Below are positions 37,189-44,894 of a DNA stretch of 64,000 nucleotides, one piece after another. Positions within the stretch are counted from its first letter, which is position 1; each line of letters starts with the position of its first letter. A program made the translations under genes and the position numbers. Origin of the DNA: Microvirga calopogonii. GTDB lineage: Bacteria > Pseudomonadota > Alphaproteobacteria > Rhizobiales > Beijerinckiaceae. A model generated the notes under the pieces. The model did not search any database and had not been told where the DNA came from. It saw only the letters and a program-made list of their open reading frames with translations. Location of the stretch: NCBI RefSeq assembly GCF_003347665.1, contig NZ_QDGA01000009.1:1-64000 (forward strand), written 5' to 3'.

Positions 37189-38352
37189 ATGACCACGTCT
37201 CCCCGCTCCAACTGGAACTACCCCACAGCTGTGCGCTTCGGCGCAGGCCGCATCGCTGAACTGGCCGAGGCCTGCAGGGCCGTCGGCATGCAGGCGCCGT
37301 TGATCGTGACCGATCCGTTTCTCGCCACTCAAGCCATGACGAAGGCAGCGCTCGATCAGCTGACGAGTGCCGGTCTCAGGGCCGCGATCTTCTCGGACAT
37401 CAAGCCGAACCCGGTCGAGACCAATGTCTACAAGGGCCTCGAAGTTCTGCGCTCCGGCAAGCATGACGGCGTCGTCGCCTTCGGCGGCGGCTCGGCGCTC
37501 GACGCGGGCAAGGTCATCGCCTTCATGGCGGGCCAGACCCGGCCCATGTGGGATTTCGAGGATATCGGCGACTGGTGGACGAGAGCGGATCCCAAGGGAA
37601 TCCTGCCGATCATCGCCGTACCGACGACGGCAGGCACGGGCTCGGAAGTGGGGCGCGCCGGCGTCATCACCCAGGAGGCGACGCACACCAAGAAGGTGAT
37701 CTTCCATCCGCTCATGATGCCCAAGATCGTGATCTGCGATCCGGAGCTGACGGTGGGCATGCCGCCGCACATCACGGCCGGCACGGGGCTCGATGCGCTC
37801 GCGCATTGCATCGAGGCCTATTGCGCGCCGGGCTATCACCCGATGGCCGACGGCATCGCGGTGGAGGGCATCCGCCTCGTCAAGGAATACCTGCCGCGCG
37901 CCTACAAGGACGGCCGGGATATCGAAGCCCGCGCGCAGATGATGTCGGCCGCCGCCATGGGCGCCACTGCGTTCCAGAAGGGGCTCGGCGCGATTCATGC
38001 CCTCTCGCATCCGACCGGCGCGCTCTACGACACGCATCACGGCCTGACCAATGCGGTCTTCATGCCCTATGTGCTGGTCTATAACCGCAAGGCCATCGAG
38101 AGCAGGATCGAACGTCTTGCCGCCTATATCGGCCTAGAACCCTCGTTCCAGGCGTTCCTGGACTGGGTGCTGCAGCTGCGCAAGGATCTCGGCGTGCCGC
38201 ACACGCTGGAGGGGCTGAAGGTCGATGCGGCGCGCTTCGACGAGATGTCCGAGATGGCGCCGAACGATCCCACCGCAGGCGGCAACCCGGTTCCGATCAC
38301 CAAGGAGAGTTCCCGCAAGCTCTTCGAGGATGCGCTGGCAGGACGGCTTTGA
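37189..38352 (+). CDS. Iron-containing alcohol dehydrogenase
   Basis: A 387-residue group III alcohol dehydrogenase. It has the NAD-binding GGGSALDAGK, the TTAGTGSE segment, and the metal ligands in GLDALAHCIEAY (Asp, His) and in HALSHPTGALYDTHHG (His, His). It oxidises primary alcohols. As the last gene before a strong terminator, and following an ethanolamine permease, GS-like ligase and ALDH, it probably oxidises the hydroxyl of the glutamylated amine. GAAGG lies about six bases before the ATG, which is 11 bases after the ALDH stop. Confidence 0.92.
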   Translation: MTTSPRSNWNYPTAVRFGAGRIAELAEACRAVGMQAPLIVTDPFLATQAMTKAALDQLTSAGLRAAIFSDIKPNPVETNVYKGLEVLRSGKHDGVVAFGGGSALDAGKVIAFMAGQTRPMWDFEDIGDWWTRADPKGILPIIAVPTTAGTGSEVGRAGVITQEATHTKKVIFHPLMMPKIVICDPELTVGMPPHITAGTGLDALAHCIEAYCAPGYHPMADGIAVEGIRLVKEYLPRAYKDGRDIEARAQMMSAAAMGATAFQKGLGAIHALSHPTGALYDTHHGLTNAVFMPYVLVYNRKAIESRIERLAAYIGLEPSFQAFLDWVLQLRKDLGVPHTLEGLKVDAARFDEMSEMAPNDPTAGGNPVPITKESSRKLFEDALAGRL

Positions 38353-38373
38353 TCCCTCGACCGTGAATGAAAA

Positions 38374-38408
38374 GGCACCGCTGCGACGAACAGCGGTGCC
38401 TTTTGTTT
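38374..38408. terminator. Bidirectional Rho-independent terminator
   Basis: The perfect 10-bp stem GGCACCGCTG (38374-38383) / CAGCGGTGCC (38391-38400) has a 7-base loop. It is followed by TTTTGTTTT on the plus strand and, read leftwards, by TTTTCATT on the minus strand. It ends the five-gene plus-strand cluster and also the convergent FMN-reductase gene, whose stop codon overlaps the T-run. Confidence 0.93.
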
Positions 38409-39004
38409 TAGGCCGCAGCCTTCAGGGGAGTCTTGCGCTCGGCCCGGAGCGACTTGAGGGCTTCCGTCCAGCGGAAGAGTTCGTCGAGCATCGTGGCCGC
38501 CGAGGTCTTGTAGATGTCGGGAGCATTGAGATCGCCGTTCTCGTCCAGATGCTGGAACACCATCGGCATGGGCACGCCTTCCGGGATCGGCATCATCTTG
38601 AAGGTGGCGAGGATCTGCTTGGTCACCTGAACCGAACGCAGGCCGCCGGAAATGCCGCCGTAGCTCACGAAGCCGACGGGCGTATATTGCCATTCGGCCA
38701 CAAGGTAGTTCAGTGCGTTGAGGAGGGAGGGCGGCGGGCCGTAATTATATTCGGGCGTCACGAACACGAAGGCATCGGCCGAAGCCACGCTCTCGCTCCA
38801 GGCCTTGGTGTGGGCATGGTGGTAGTTGCGCAGGCGCGGATGCTCAGGCTCGTCGAAGACCGGCAGGTTGAAATCCGCCAGATCCACCAGGACCGGATCG
38901 AACTTGCCGTGCTCGGCGGCGAAGTCGTTAAACCACTTCGCGATGCCGGGTCCGACCCGGCCAGGACGGGTGCTGGCAATGATCGTGTGAAGCTTGGGAG
39001 CCAT
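38408..39004 (-). CDS. NADPH-dependent FMN reductase
   Basis: A 198-residue flavodoxin-fold reductase. The FMN-phosphate loop is STRPGRVGPGIAKW (about 11-24), and TPEYNYGPPPSLLNALNYL (about 83-101) stacks on the isoalloxazine and binds NADPH. It reduces FMN or quinones and azo compounds with NADPH. It is divergent from an HxlR regulator (start at 39108). HxlR proteins commonly control adjacent reductases in response to quinones or electrophiles, so a redox-stress role is inferred. Confidence 0.9.
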   Translation of the reverse strand: MAPKLHTIIASTRPGRVGPGIAKWFNDFAAEHGKFDPVLVDLADFNLPVFDEPEHPRLRNYHHAHTKAWSESVASADAFVFVTPEYNYGPPPSLLNALNYLVAEWQYTPVGFVSYGGISGGLRSVQVTKQILATFKMMPIPEGVPMPMVFQHLDENGDLNAPDIYKTSAATMLDELFRWTEALKSLRAERKTPLKAAA

Positions 39005-39107
39005 CTTATCTCCTGAATTTGCAACGGTGGGACACAGGTATTAAGTTCCCTTTTGTAACCGAGGCTCATTAAGTAACTTCCCGAGCGTCATGCAAGGAGG
39101 CACTTTC

Positions 39108-39515
39108 ATGTCACCCAGTCACATCCATGTGCCTGCCGATTGCGGGACCGTGACCGAAATCCTGTCGCGCGTCGGCGACAAATGGAGCGTCCAGGTCGTG
39201 GTCCAGCTGGGCGGAGGTCCTAAGAGATTCAATGAGTTACGCCGCATTGTCAGCGGAATCTCGCAAAGGATGCTCACCCTGACCTTGCGCGGATTGGAGC
39301 GTGACGGGCTCGTGACGCGCACCGTCTACCCGACCATTCCGCCCCGCGTGGATTACCAGCTCACAGGGCTGGGTTGCTCCCTGCTCAGGACTGTTCGGGG
39401 TTTGGGCGATTGGGCGATCGCGAACCGGGAGGAGATCCTGGCCGCCCGGCGCCGCTTCGATGCGGGTGGAGCCGACGATCACGGGACCGAGCCGAAGCAT
39501 TCCGATGCAGCTTGA
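39108..39515 (+). CDS. HxlR family transcriptional regulator
   Basis: A 135-residue winged-helix regulator. The HxlR pattern is clear (VGDKWSVQVVVQLGGGPKRFNELRR, then ISQRMLTLTLRGLERDGLVTR and PPRVDYQLT). A single N-terminal Cys (Cys12, ADCGTV) could act as a redox switch as in some HxlR members. AAGGAGG precedes the ATG at 39108, which decides the start over 39090. It probably controls the divergent FMN reductase; the intergenic region has a direct repeat of ATTAAGT (39040-39046 and 39068-39074) that could be the binding site. Confidence 0.9.
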   Translation: MSPSHIHVPADCGTVTEILSRVGDKWSVQVVVQLGGGPKRFNELRRIVSGISQRMLTLTLRGLERDGLVTRTVYPTIPPRVDYQLTGLGCSLLRTVRGLGDWAIANREEILAARRRFDAGGADDHGTEPKHSDAA

Positions 39516-39586
39516 TCGGCCGATCCAATGCTCCGTTCTATAAGTGCCGTGTCGTTCGGCGTGGTCTCCTCTGTCGACATGATGCG

Positions 39587-39769
39587 CTAGGTCTCGGCAT
39601 TCCGCTCCAGCCACGTGACGGCAAAGGAGCAGATGGAGTCTGCGGCGACGCCAAGATCGATGAGATCGTCCTTCAGGGAGGCGCGGGTGTGAAACGAAGG
39701 CGTGAGACCAACCAAGCACTCAGGGTCGCGAGGCCTGACAACGGTGTCAATCGTCAGCCCTGTGCAAGA
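39587..39769 (-). other. Possible coding remnant downstream of the HAD gene
   Basis: Read leftwards, the frame stays open for 60 codons immediately after the HAD stop codon and in the same frame. It ends at a TAG at 39587-39589. Codon third positions are GC-rich over the distal 40 codons and the peptide has normal composition (SLKDDLIDLGVAADSICSFA within it). There is no ATG. It could be a decayed gene, an extension lost by a nonsense change, or chance. I do not recognise the sequence. Confidence 0.3.
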
Positions 39770-40435
39770 TCATGAGCTGGCGCCGGCCCTATGCTCCAGG
39801 ATTTCCCAGAGGGCCCGGTCGTGGAAGGTCACGATGGCACCGTCGGCGCCGATCTCCTGCATCTCGTCGGCGGTCAGGCCGGTCAGGACACCGAAAGAGA
39901 ACAGGCCCGCCGCCTTGGCGGCCCTCATACCTGACGGAGAATCCTCGAAGGCGATTGCCTCATCGGCCTGAATGCCGAGCCGCTCAAGGGCCGTGAGATA
40001 GGGCAGGGGATCGGGTTTGCCGCGCTCCACCTCTTCGATGGTAATCTCAACCTTGAACCGCCCGGCCAGTCCTAGGACCTCCAGCATGTGATCCGCATTG
40101 AGACGCGGTGCATTTGTGACGAGAGCGATCTTGATGCCGCGTTCCTCCGCCCAGTCCAGCAGGTCGAGGAGCCCCTCCAGCGGCCTGAGGTTCTGGGCCA
40201 TGCGGCGGAAGGTGGCCTCTTTCTCGTCCGCATAGGCTTCATGTTGCTCGACAGGGAGATGAGGCAGGAGCGTGGCGAAGATCGCCTCGTTGGTACGCCC
40301 GATGATCTTGGAGCGGTAGACCTCCTCGGTGATCGAGACGCCCTGGTCTTTCAGAACCTCGGCAAAGGCTTCCAGATGCACGGGATCGCTGTGCACCAAT
40401 GTTCCATCCATATCGAAGATCAGGGCTTTAAGCAT
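39770..40435 (-). CDS. HAD family hydrolase, beta-phosphoglucomutase-like
   Basis: A 221-residue HAD-superfamily phosphatase or mutase. Motif I is FDMDGTLVHSDP (nucleophile Asp8), motif II is VTNAP, motif III is the Lys in ERGKPDPLPY, and motif IV is AFEDSPSGMRAA. The helical cap places it near beta-phosphoglucomutases and 2-deoxyglucose-6-phosphatases. The substrate is not assignable. The start is the ATG directly before LKALIFDMDGT; an in-frame extension to 40501 is possible but lacks a site. It is a single-gene unit divergent from the potassium channel gene. Confidence 0.88.
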   Translation of the reverse strand: MLKALIFDMDGTLVHSDPVHLEAFAEVLKDQGVSITEEVYRSKIIGRTNEAIFATLLPHLPVEQHEAYADEKEATFRRMAQNLRPLEGLLDLLDWAEERGIKIALVTNAPRLNADHMLEVLGLAGRFKVEITIEEVERGKPDPLPYLTALERLGIQADEAIAFEDSPSGMRAAKAAGLFSFGVLTGLTADEMQEIGADGAIVTFHDRALWEILEHRAGASS

Positions 40436-40614
40436 GGGAACGTCTCTCAAGAATGTCGGGCCTCGTGGCAATGGAATAGACCGCTCCGCTCTGGAAGGCA
40501 CCCCGTTGGAATTGCAGCCCAGCTCTATAGATAATCGAAGGCCAATGAAACTGTATAAAGCGTGATCCCACCGATGGTTCGCATCCTTTCCTGCCTCATC
40601 GACGAGATGTCCAG

Positions 40615-41382
40615 ATGCGGGTGATCGACAAGCTCCGGCTTCTCTATGAAGGCGACACGCCGGAGGCGCACCAGTTCCGCTACGGCCTTCTGGTATTCGA
40701 CGTTGCCGCGATCCTCTTCATCGTCCTGACATCCTTCCTGCCGCGCTCCCCGGCCTTCGAGTGGATGGACGTGATCATCGGCCTGATCGTTCTGGCCGAT
40801 TTCGTCGCCCGGATCGTCATCAGCCGGACACCCTGGCGGGACCTGGCCCATCCGACGACGCTGGCGGACGTTGCGGCCATCGTGTCCTTTCTCGCTCCGG
40901 TGGTCGGAGAGGGCATCGGGTTCCTGCGGATCCTGCGCACGCTTCGCCTGCTGAGAACCTATCAGCTGCTTGCCCGCCTGCGGTCCGACAGCGTCTTCTT
41001 CCGGCGCAACGAGGACCTGATTATCGCTGCCGTTAATCTCTGCGTCTTCATCTTCGTCATGACCGGCTTCGTCTACGAGACGCAGCGCTGGACGAACACG
41101 AAAATCGGCAACTACATCGATGCGCTGTATTTCACCATTGCGGCGCTGACCACCACCGGCTTCGGCGACATCACGCTGACCGGGACGCTGGGACACCTGA
41201 TCTCCGTCATCATCATGATCTTCGGCGTCACGCTTTTCCTACGTCTCGTGCAGGTGCTGCTCAGGCCCGACAAGGTCCGTTTCCCGTGTCCCGTATGCGC
41301 CTTGCAGCGGCACGACAGGGATGCAGTGCACTGCAAGGCCTGCGGCACGGTCCTCAACATTCCGGACGATGGGGCGATCTGA
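40615..41382 (+). CDS. Voltage-gated potassium channel with C-terminal zinc ribbon
   Basis: A 255-residue six-helix ion channel. S4 carries spaced arginines (RILRTLRLLRTYQLLARLR, about 105-123), and the pore has the selectivity filter TTTGFGD between two helices near residue 180. The C-terminal tail contains a CPVC...CKAC four-cysteine knuckle (about 224-245), a predicted zinc ribbon. It conducts K+ in response to membrane voltage. The zinc ribbon in place of an RCK or cyclic-nucleotide domain is unusual. It is a single gene followed by a hairpin terminator at 41391. Confidence 0.87.
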   Translation: MRVIDKLRLLYEGDTPEAHQFRYGLLVFDVAAILFIVLTSFLPRSPAFEWMDVIIGLIVLADFVARIVISRTPWRDLAHPTTLADVAAIVSFLAPVVGEGIGFLRILRTLRLLRTYQLLARLRSDSVFFRRNEDLIIAAVNLCVFIFVMTGFVYETQRWTNTKIGNYIDALYFTIAALTTTGFGDITLTGTLGHLISVIIMIFGVTLFLRLVQVLLRPDKVRFPCPVCALQRHDRDAVHCKACGTVLNIPDDGAI

Positions 41383-41390
41383 GGGCGTTG

Positions 41391-41428
41391 AAGCATCGGA
41401 TGTGAACATCCGATGCTTTAAGCTTTTT
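41391..41428 (+). terminator. Terminator-like hairpin after the potassium channel gene
   Basis: The perfect 12-bp stem AAGCATCGGATG (41391-41402) / CATCCGATGCTT (41407-41418) has a TGAA tetraloop, followed by TAAGCTTTTT. It starts 9 bases after the channel stop codon. The T-run begins a few bases after the stem, so termination may be partial. It abuts the dispersed repeat at 41436-41478. Confidence 0.65.
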
Positions 41429-41435
41429 GCTTTCG

Positions 41436-41478
41436 CGCATCGAGCGCAAAACCGGTTCCCACTTTTGCGCTTGATGCG
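41436..41478. repeat. Dispersed hairpin repeat
   Basis: CGCATCGAGCGCAAAA (41436-41451) and TTTTGCGCTTGATGCG (41463-41478) form a 16-bp stem with one G-T wobble around CCGGTTCCCAC. It is the same family as the elements at 34152-34284 and 56760-56850. It lies between convergent genes. Confidence 0.7.
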
Positions 41479-42597
41479 TTACGCATTCGGAACGATGGCG
41501 ACGCCGCGCTGGTTGGCGAACGAGATCGACACCGGAGTGCCCGGCGCAATCGGTTCCTTGCGTCCGTATTGCACCACGAACAGGTCCCCGATGGCGCTGT
41601 CCACCTCGTATTCCACCTGGGTGCCGAGGTAAGAGGCCTTCCGCACCGTGCCGGTCAGTGCACCGGAAGTCGTCGCTGCCGTCTCGTCGAGGAAGATGGC
41701 ATCGGGCCGCACGGCGAGCTTGACGGCGCCGTGGCCGGCATTCCTGTGCGGGAGCTGGAGGCTCACATTGCCGATCTTCACCTGGGCCGTCGGCCCGGCA
41801 ACGCTCACGAGATCGCCCGAGATGATGTTGGCGTCGCCGATGAAGTCGGCCACGAAGAGATCGGCCGGTTCCTCGTAGAGTTCACGCGGCGTGCCGGTCT
41901 GGGCAATGCGGGCGTTCGACATCACGATGATGTGGTCGGATACGGCAAGCGCCTCCTCCTGGTCGTGCGTCACATAAGCGACGGTGAGATTGAGGCTCTG
42001 CTGCAATTCACGGATGTCCTCGCGCACGCGGCGGCGCAGCTTCGCATCGAGGTTCGACAAGGGCTCGTCGAACAGGAGGACCTGCGGTTCCAGCACGAGG
42101 GCGCGGGCCACGGCCACGCGCTGCTGCTGTCCGCCAGACAACTCGGACGGTGCGCGCTTCTCCAGGCCCTTGAGGCCGATCAGGGACAGCTTCTCCATGG
42201 CCATCTCGTTGGCATCCTTCTTCGAGGCGCCCTGCACGGAAGGTCCATAGGCGACGTTCTCCAGCACCGACATGTGCGGGAAGAGCGCGTAGGACTGGAA
42301 CACCATGCTCACGTCGCGATCCGCGGCGGAGAGGTTCGTCACGTCGCGTCCGCCGATCAGGATCTGGCCTTCGCTCGCCATTTCGAGCCCTGCGATCATG
42401 CGCAAGGTCGTGGTCTTGCCGCAGCCGGAGGGTCCGAGAAGGGTCACGAGCTGACCCGGTTCGATGGTGAAGGAGACGTTGTCCACCGCCGTGACGCTGC
42501 CATAGCGCTTCGTCACGTTGCGGAACTGAACCGAAGCCGCCTGCTTCTTGGACGTCCCGGGCCGGGACAGCGAGTGGACGGAAGACATCTTGTTCAT
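41479..42597 (-). CDS. ABC importer ATP-binding protein (FbpC/PotA-like)
   Basis: A 372-residue ATPase with Walker A GPSGCGKTT, Q-loop FQSYALFPHM, signature LSGGQQQRVAVARAL, Walker B VLLFDEPLSNLD, H-loop VTHDQEEAL, and a C-terminal TOBE regulatory domain. It powers the importer formed with the fused permease and binding protein upstream. Its ATG overlaps the permease stop by ATGA (42597-42594), so the two are translationally coupled. The frame stays open far upstream through the permease gene, but that is an overlapping shadow. Confidence 0.93.
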   Translation of the reverse strand: MNKMSSVHSLSRPGTSKKQAASVQFRNVTKRYGSVTAVDNVSFTIEPGQLVTLLGPSGCGKTTTLRMIAGLEMASEGQILIGGRDVTNLSAADRDVSMVFQSYALFPHMSVLENVAYGPSVQGASKKDANEMAMEKLSLIGLKGLEKRAPSELSGGQQQRVAVARALVLEPQVLLFDEPLSNLDAKLRRRVREDIRELQQSLNLTVAYVTHDQEEALAVSDHIIVMSNARIAQTGTPRELYEEPADLFVADFIGDANIISGDLVSVAGPTAQVKIGNVSLQLPHRNAGHGAVKLAVRPDAIFLDETAATTSGALTGTVRKASYLGTQVEYEVDSAIGDLFVVQYGRKEPIAPGTPVSISFANQRGVAIVPNA

Positions 42598-44783
42598 GGG
42601 ATAGCCTGCACGGCAACGGGGGAGGAGGCGGTGCTCGCGCTGCGGCGCCCGAGGCGCCGCTCGCCGACAGCCAGCTGGATCGCCGCGATGGCGACCAGCA
42701 TGACGAGGATGAGCACGGTGGAATAGGCGATCGCAAGGCCGAACTCGCCGGCCTCGACGCGACCGACGATATAGGTCGTCGCCATGTTGTACTCGGCGGT
42801 GACGAGGAAGATCACGGCACTCACGGCGGTCATGGCGCGGACGAAGGAATAGACCAGTGAGGCGACGATGGCCGGCCGCAGCAGCGGCAGCACCACGCGG
42901 CGCATGGTGGTCGACGAGCGGGCTCCCAGGGTCAACGAGGCCTCGTCGAGGCTCTTGTCGATTTGGCTCAGGGTGGCGATGCCCGAGCGCACGCCCACCG
43001 GCATGTTGCGGAACACGAAGCACATCACGAGGATGAAGCCCGTTCCGGTGATCTCGATGGGCGGCACGTTGAAGGCCAGGATATACGACACGCCCACGAC
43101 CGTTCCGGGAATCGCAAAGCTCAGAAGCGTACCGAACTCGAAGGCGCGCTGCCCGGAAAAGCGCTGGCGGGTGAGCAGATAGGCGGTGAGCAGGCCGATG
43201 GCGGCCGTCAGCGGTGCCGAGAGCGCGGCCACTTTCACGGTGGCGAAGAAGGAGTTCCAGGCGGAACCCGAGAAGTAGAAGCCCCAATCGGCGCGCTCGA
43301 CTCGGAAGGCGGTGACGAAGTGCTCGAAGGTCGGCGTGTAGTCCCGGCCCATGGAGCGCACGAAGGCGCCGACCACGATGATCGCATAGATGGCGACCGT
43401 GAAGATCGCCCAGGGAAGGGCCGTGAGATAGGAGGCGAGCGCCACCCGCCGTGGAAGTGGGAGGGGAATGCCGGCATCGCCCTTGCCCGTGACGGTCGTG
43501 TAGACCTTCTTGCCGAGCCAGGCGTGCTGGAGCCAGAAGGCTCCCAGGGTGAACGCCAGCAGGATGATGGACAGAACGGCCGCGCGGCCCTGGTCCTGCT
43601 GCGCGCCGACGACGGCGAAGAAGATCTTGGTGGAGAGCACTTCGTAGTTGCCGCCGAGCACCAGCGGATTGCCGAAATCGGCGAGGCTTTCCACGAAGCC
43701 GAGGAGGAAGGCGTTGGCGAGGCCCGGACGCATGAGCGGCAGCGTCACGGTCCAGAAGGTCGTCCAGCTCTTGGCACGCAAGGTCTGCGAGGCTTCCTCG
43801 AGCGTCGGGCTGATGCCCTGCACCACGCCGATGAGAACCAGGAACGCAATCGGCGTGAAGGCGAGAAGCTGCGCGATGAAAACGCCGGGAAGCCCATAGA
43901 TCCAGCGCGAGCGCGGCACGCCGAACCATTCCCACAGCACGGCCGAGAGAGCTCCGGAACGGCCGAAGAGCAGGATCAGGGCCAGGCCGATCACGAAAGG
44001 CGGCGTGATGATGGGCAGAACGCTCATCAGGCGCAGGAGCCTCTTGAACCGGAAGCCGGTGCGGGTCGCGATCAACGCGAAGGCAAGGCCGAGAGCCGTG
44101 GTGCCGACGCCCACAAGCAGCCCGAGAAAGAGCGTGTTCCATGCCACGCCGCAACGCAGGTCGCTCGTCACGCAATCCAGGCCCCAGATCGAACGGTCCA
44201 GGAATTTCGCGAAGAACTCGTAAGGGGCGAAATTGCCGTCGTTGTCGGCAAAGGCGCTCCCAAGGATGGTCGTCACCGGGAAGAACACGAAGACGATGAT
44301 CAGCGCGATGACGACGCCGATGGACGAGGTGACGAACGCATCGCCCCGGCACCAGCCATGGGCCGCAAGTCCATGGCACAGGATGATGAGGAAAGCGGTC
44401 GCCGTCAGGGCGGCGCCATAACCCATGCCGGCCTGGCTGGGGCCCGGTGCGCCAAAGAGGTTGCGAAGGATGTCCACCGTCCATCCGTTGAGGCCGATGG
44501 AGAAGCCCTGGAGAACGATGAGAGCAAGGCCGAGAATTCCCGAGGCGATGAGCCAGTTGCCCTTGCTTTCCGCCGATGGACGGATCACCGGAATCAGGGC
44601 CAGGCACAGGGGCGCCAGGATCGGCAGGAGCCACCACGCACCCTTGAGACCATGGATCAGAGCCGAGCCGCTGACGAAATAATCGGCAAGGGTGGGGATG
44701 GCATTACGGTCGAAGCCGTACCAGGGCAGGAGGGCAAAGCCGACCCAGCCCAGAACGATCCAGCCAAGGGTTGCCCGTGACAT
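42594..44783 (-). CDS. Fused ABC importer permease (FbpB/AfuB-like)
   Basis: A 729-residue permease with two complete binding-protein-dependent transport domains in one chain. Each has an EAA loop (LEEASQTLRAKSWTTFWTV in the first half, LDEASLTLGARSSTTMRRV in the second) and about six helices, plus an extra N-terminal helical block of about 200 residues. This fused architecture is typical of the iron(III)/AfuB group. It forms the translocation path for the solute delivered by the binding protein at 44895-45941. An ATG at 44783 is preferred over a TTG at 44801. Confidence 0.92.
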   Translation of the reverse strand: MSRATLGWIVLGWVGFALLPWYGFDRNAIPTLADYFVSGSALIHGLKGAWWLLPILAPLCLALIPVIRPSAESKGNWLIASGILGLALIVLQGFSIGLNGWTVDILRNLFGAPGPSQAGMGYGAALTATAFLIILCHGLAAHGWCRGDAFVTSSIGVVIALIIVFVFFPVTTILGSAFADNDGNFAPYEFFAKFLDRSIWGLDCVTSDLRCGVAWNTLFLGLLVGVGTTALGLAFALIATRTGFRFKRLLRLMSVLPIITPPFVIGLALILLFGRSGALSAVLWEWFGVPRSRWIYGLPGVFIAQLLAFTPIAFLVLIGVVQGISPTLEEASQTLRAKSWTTFWTVTLPLMRPGLANAFLLGFVESLADFGNPLVLGGNYEVLSTKIFFAVVGAQQDQGRAAVLSIILLAFTLGAFWLQHAWLGKKVYTTVTGKGDAGIPLPLPRRVALASYLTALPWAIFTVAIYAIIVVGAFVRSMGRDYTPTFEHFVTAFRVERADWGFYFSGSAWNSFFATVKVAALSAPLTAAIGLLTAYLLTRQRFSGQRAFEFGTLLSFAIPGTVVGVSYILAFNVPPIEITGTGFILVMCFVFRNMPVGVRSGIATLSQIDKSLDEASLTLGARSSTTMRRVVLPLLRPAIVASLVYSFVRAMTAVSAVIFLVTAEYNMATTYIVGRVEAGEFGLAIAYSTVLILVMLVAIAAIQLAVGERRLGRRSASTASSPVAVQAIP

Positions 44784-44845
44784 CTTCTGTTCTCGCTTCA
44801 AGGCCGGTTCGATGCCCGGCCCTCGTATGATCAGGGTATCGATGC

Positions 44846-44879
44846 ACCACGGCGAAGCGGCTTGCCGCTTCGCCGTGGT
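44846..44879 (-). promoter_or_regulatory. Intercistronic hairpin between binding protein and permease genes
   Basis: The 15-bp perfect stem ACCACGGCGAAGCGG / CCGCTTCGCCGTGGT closes a CTTG loop. It lies 15 bases after the binding-protein stop and about 63 bases before the permease start. No T-run follows on the minus strand. Such hairpins protect the upstream mRNA and let the binding protein be made in excess over the membrane parts. Confidence 0.6.
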
Positions 44880-44894
44880 TCGTTGTGTGTCCGA

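Noticed and set aside
42598-44637. Upstream extension of the ABC ATPase frame to more than 1000 codons
   Set aside because: The ATPase starts at the ATG overlapping the permease stop; the extension is antiphase to the permease coding sequence and has no recognisable domains.
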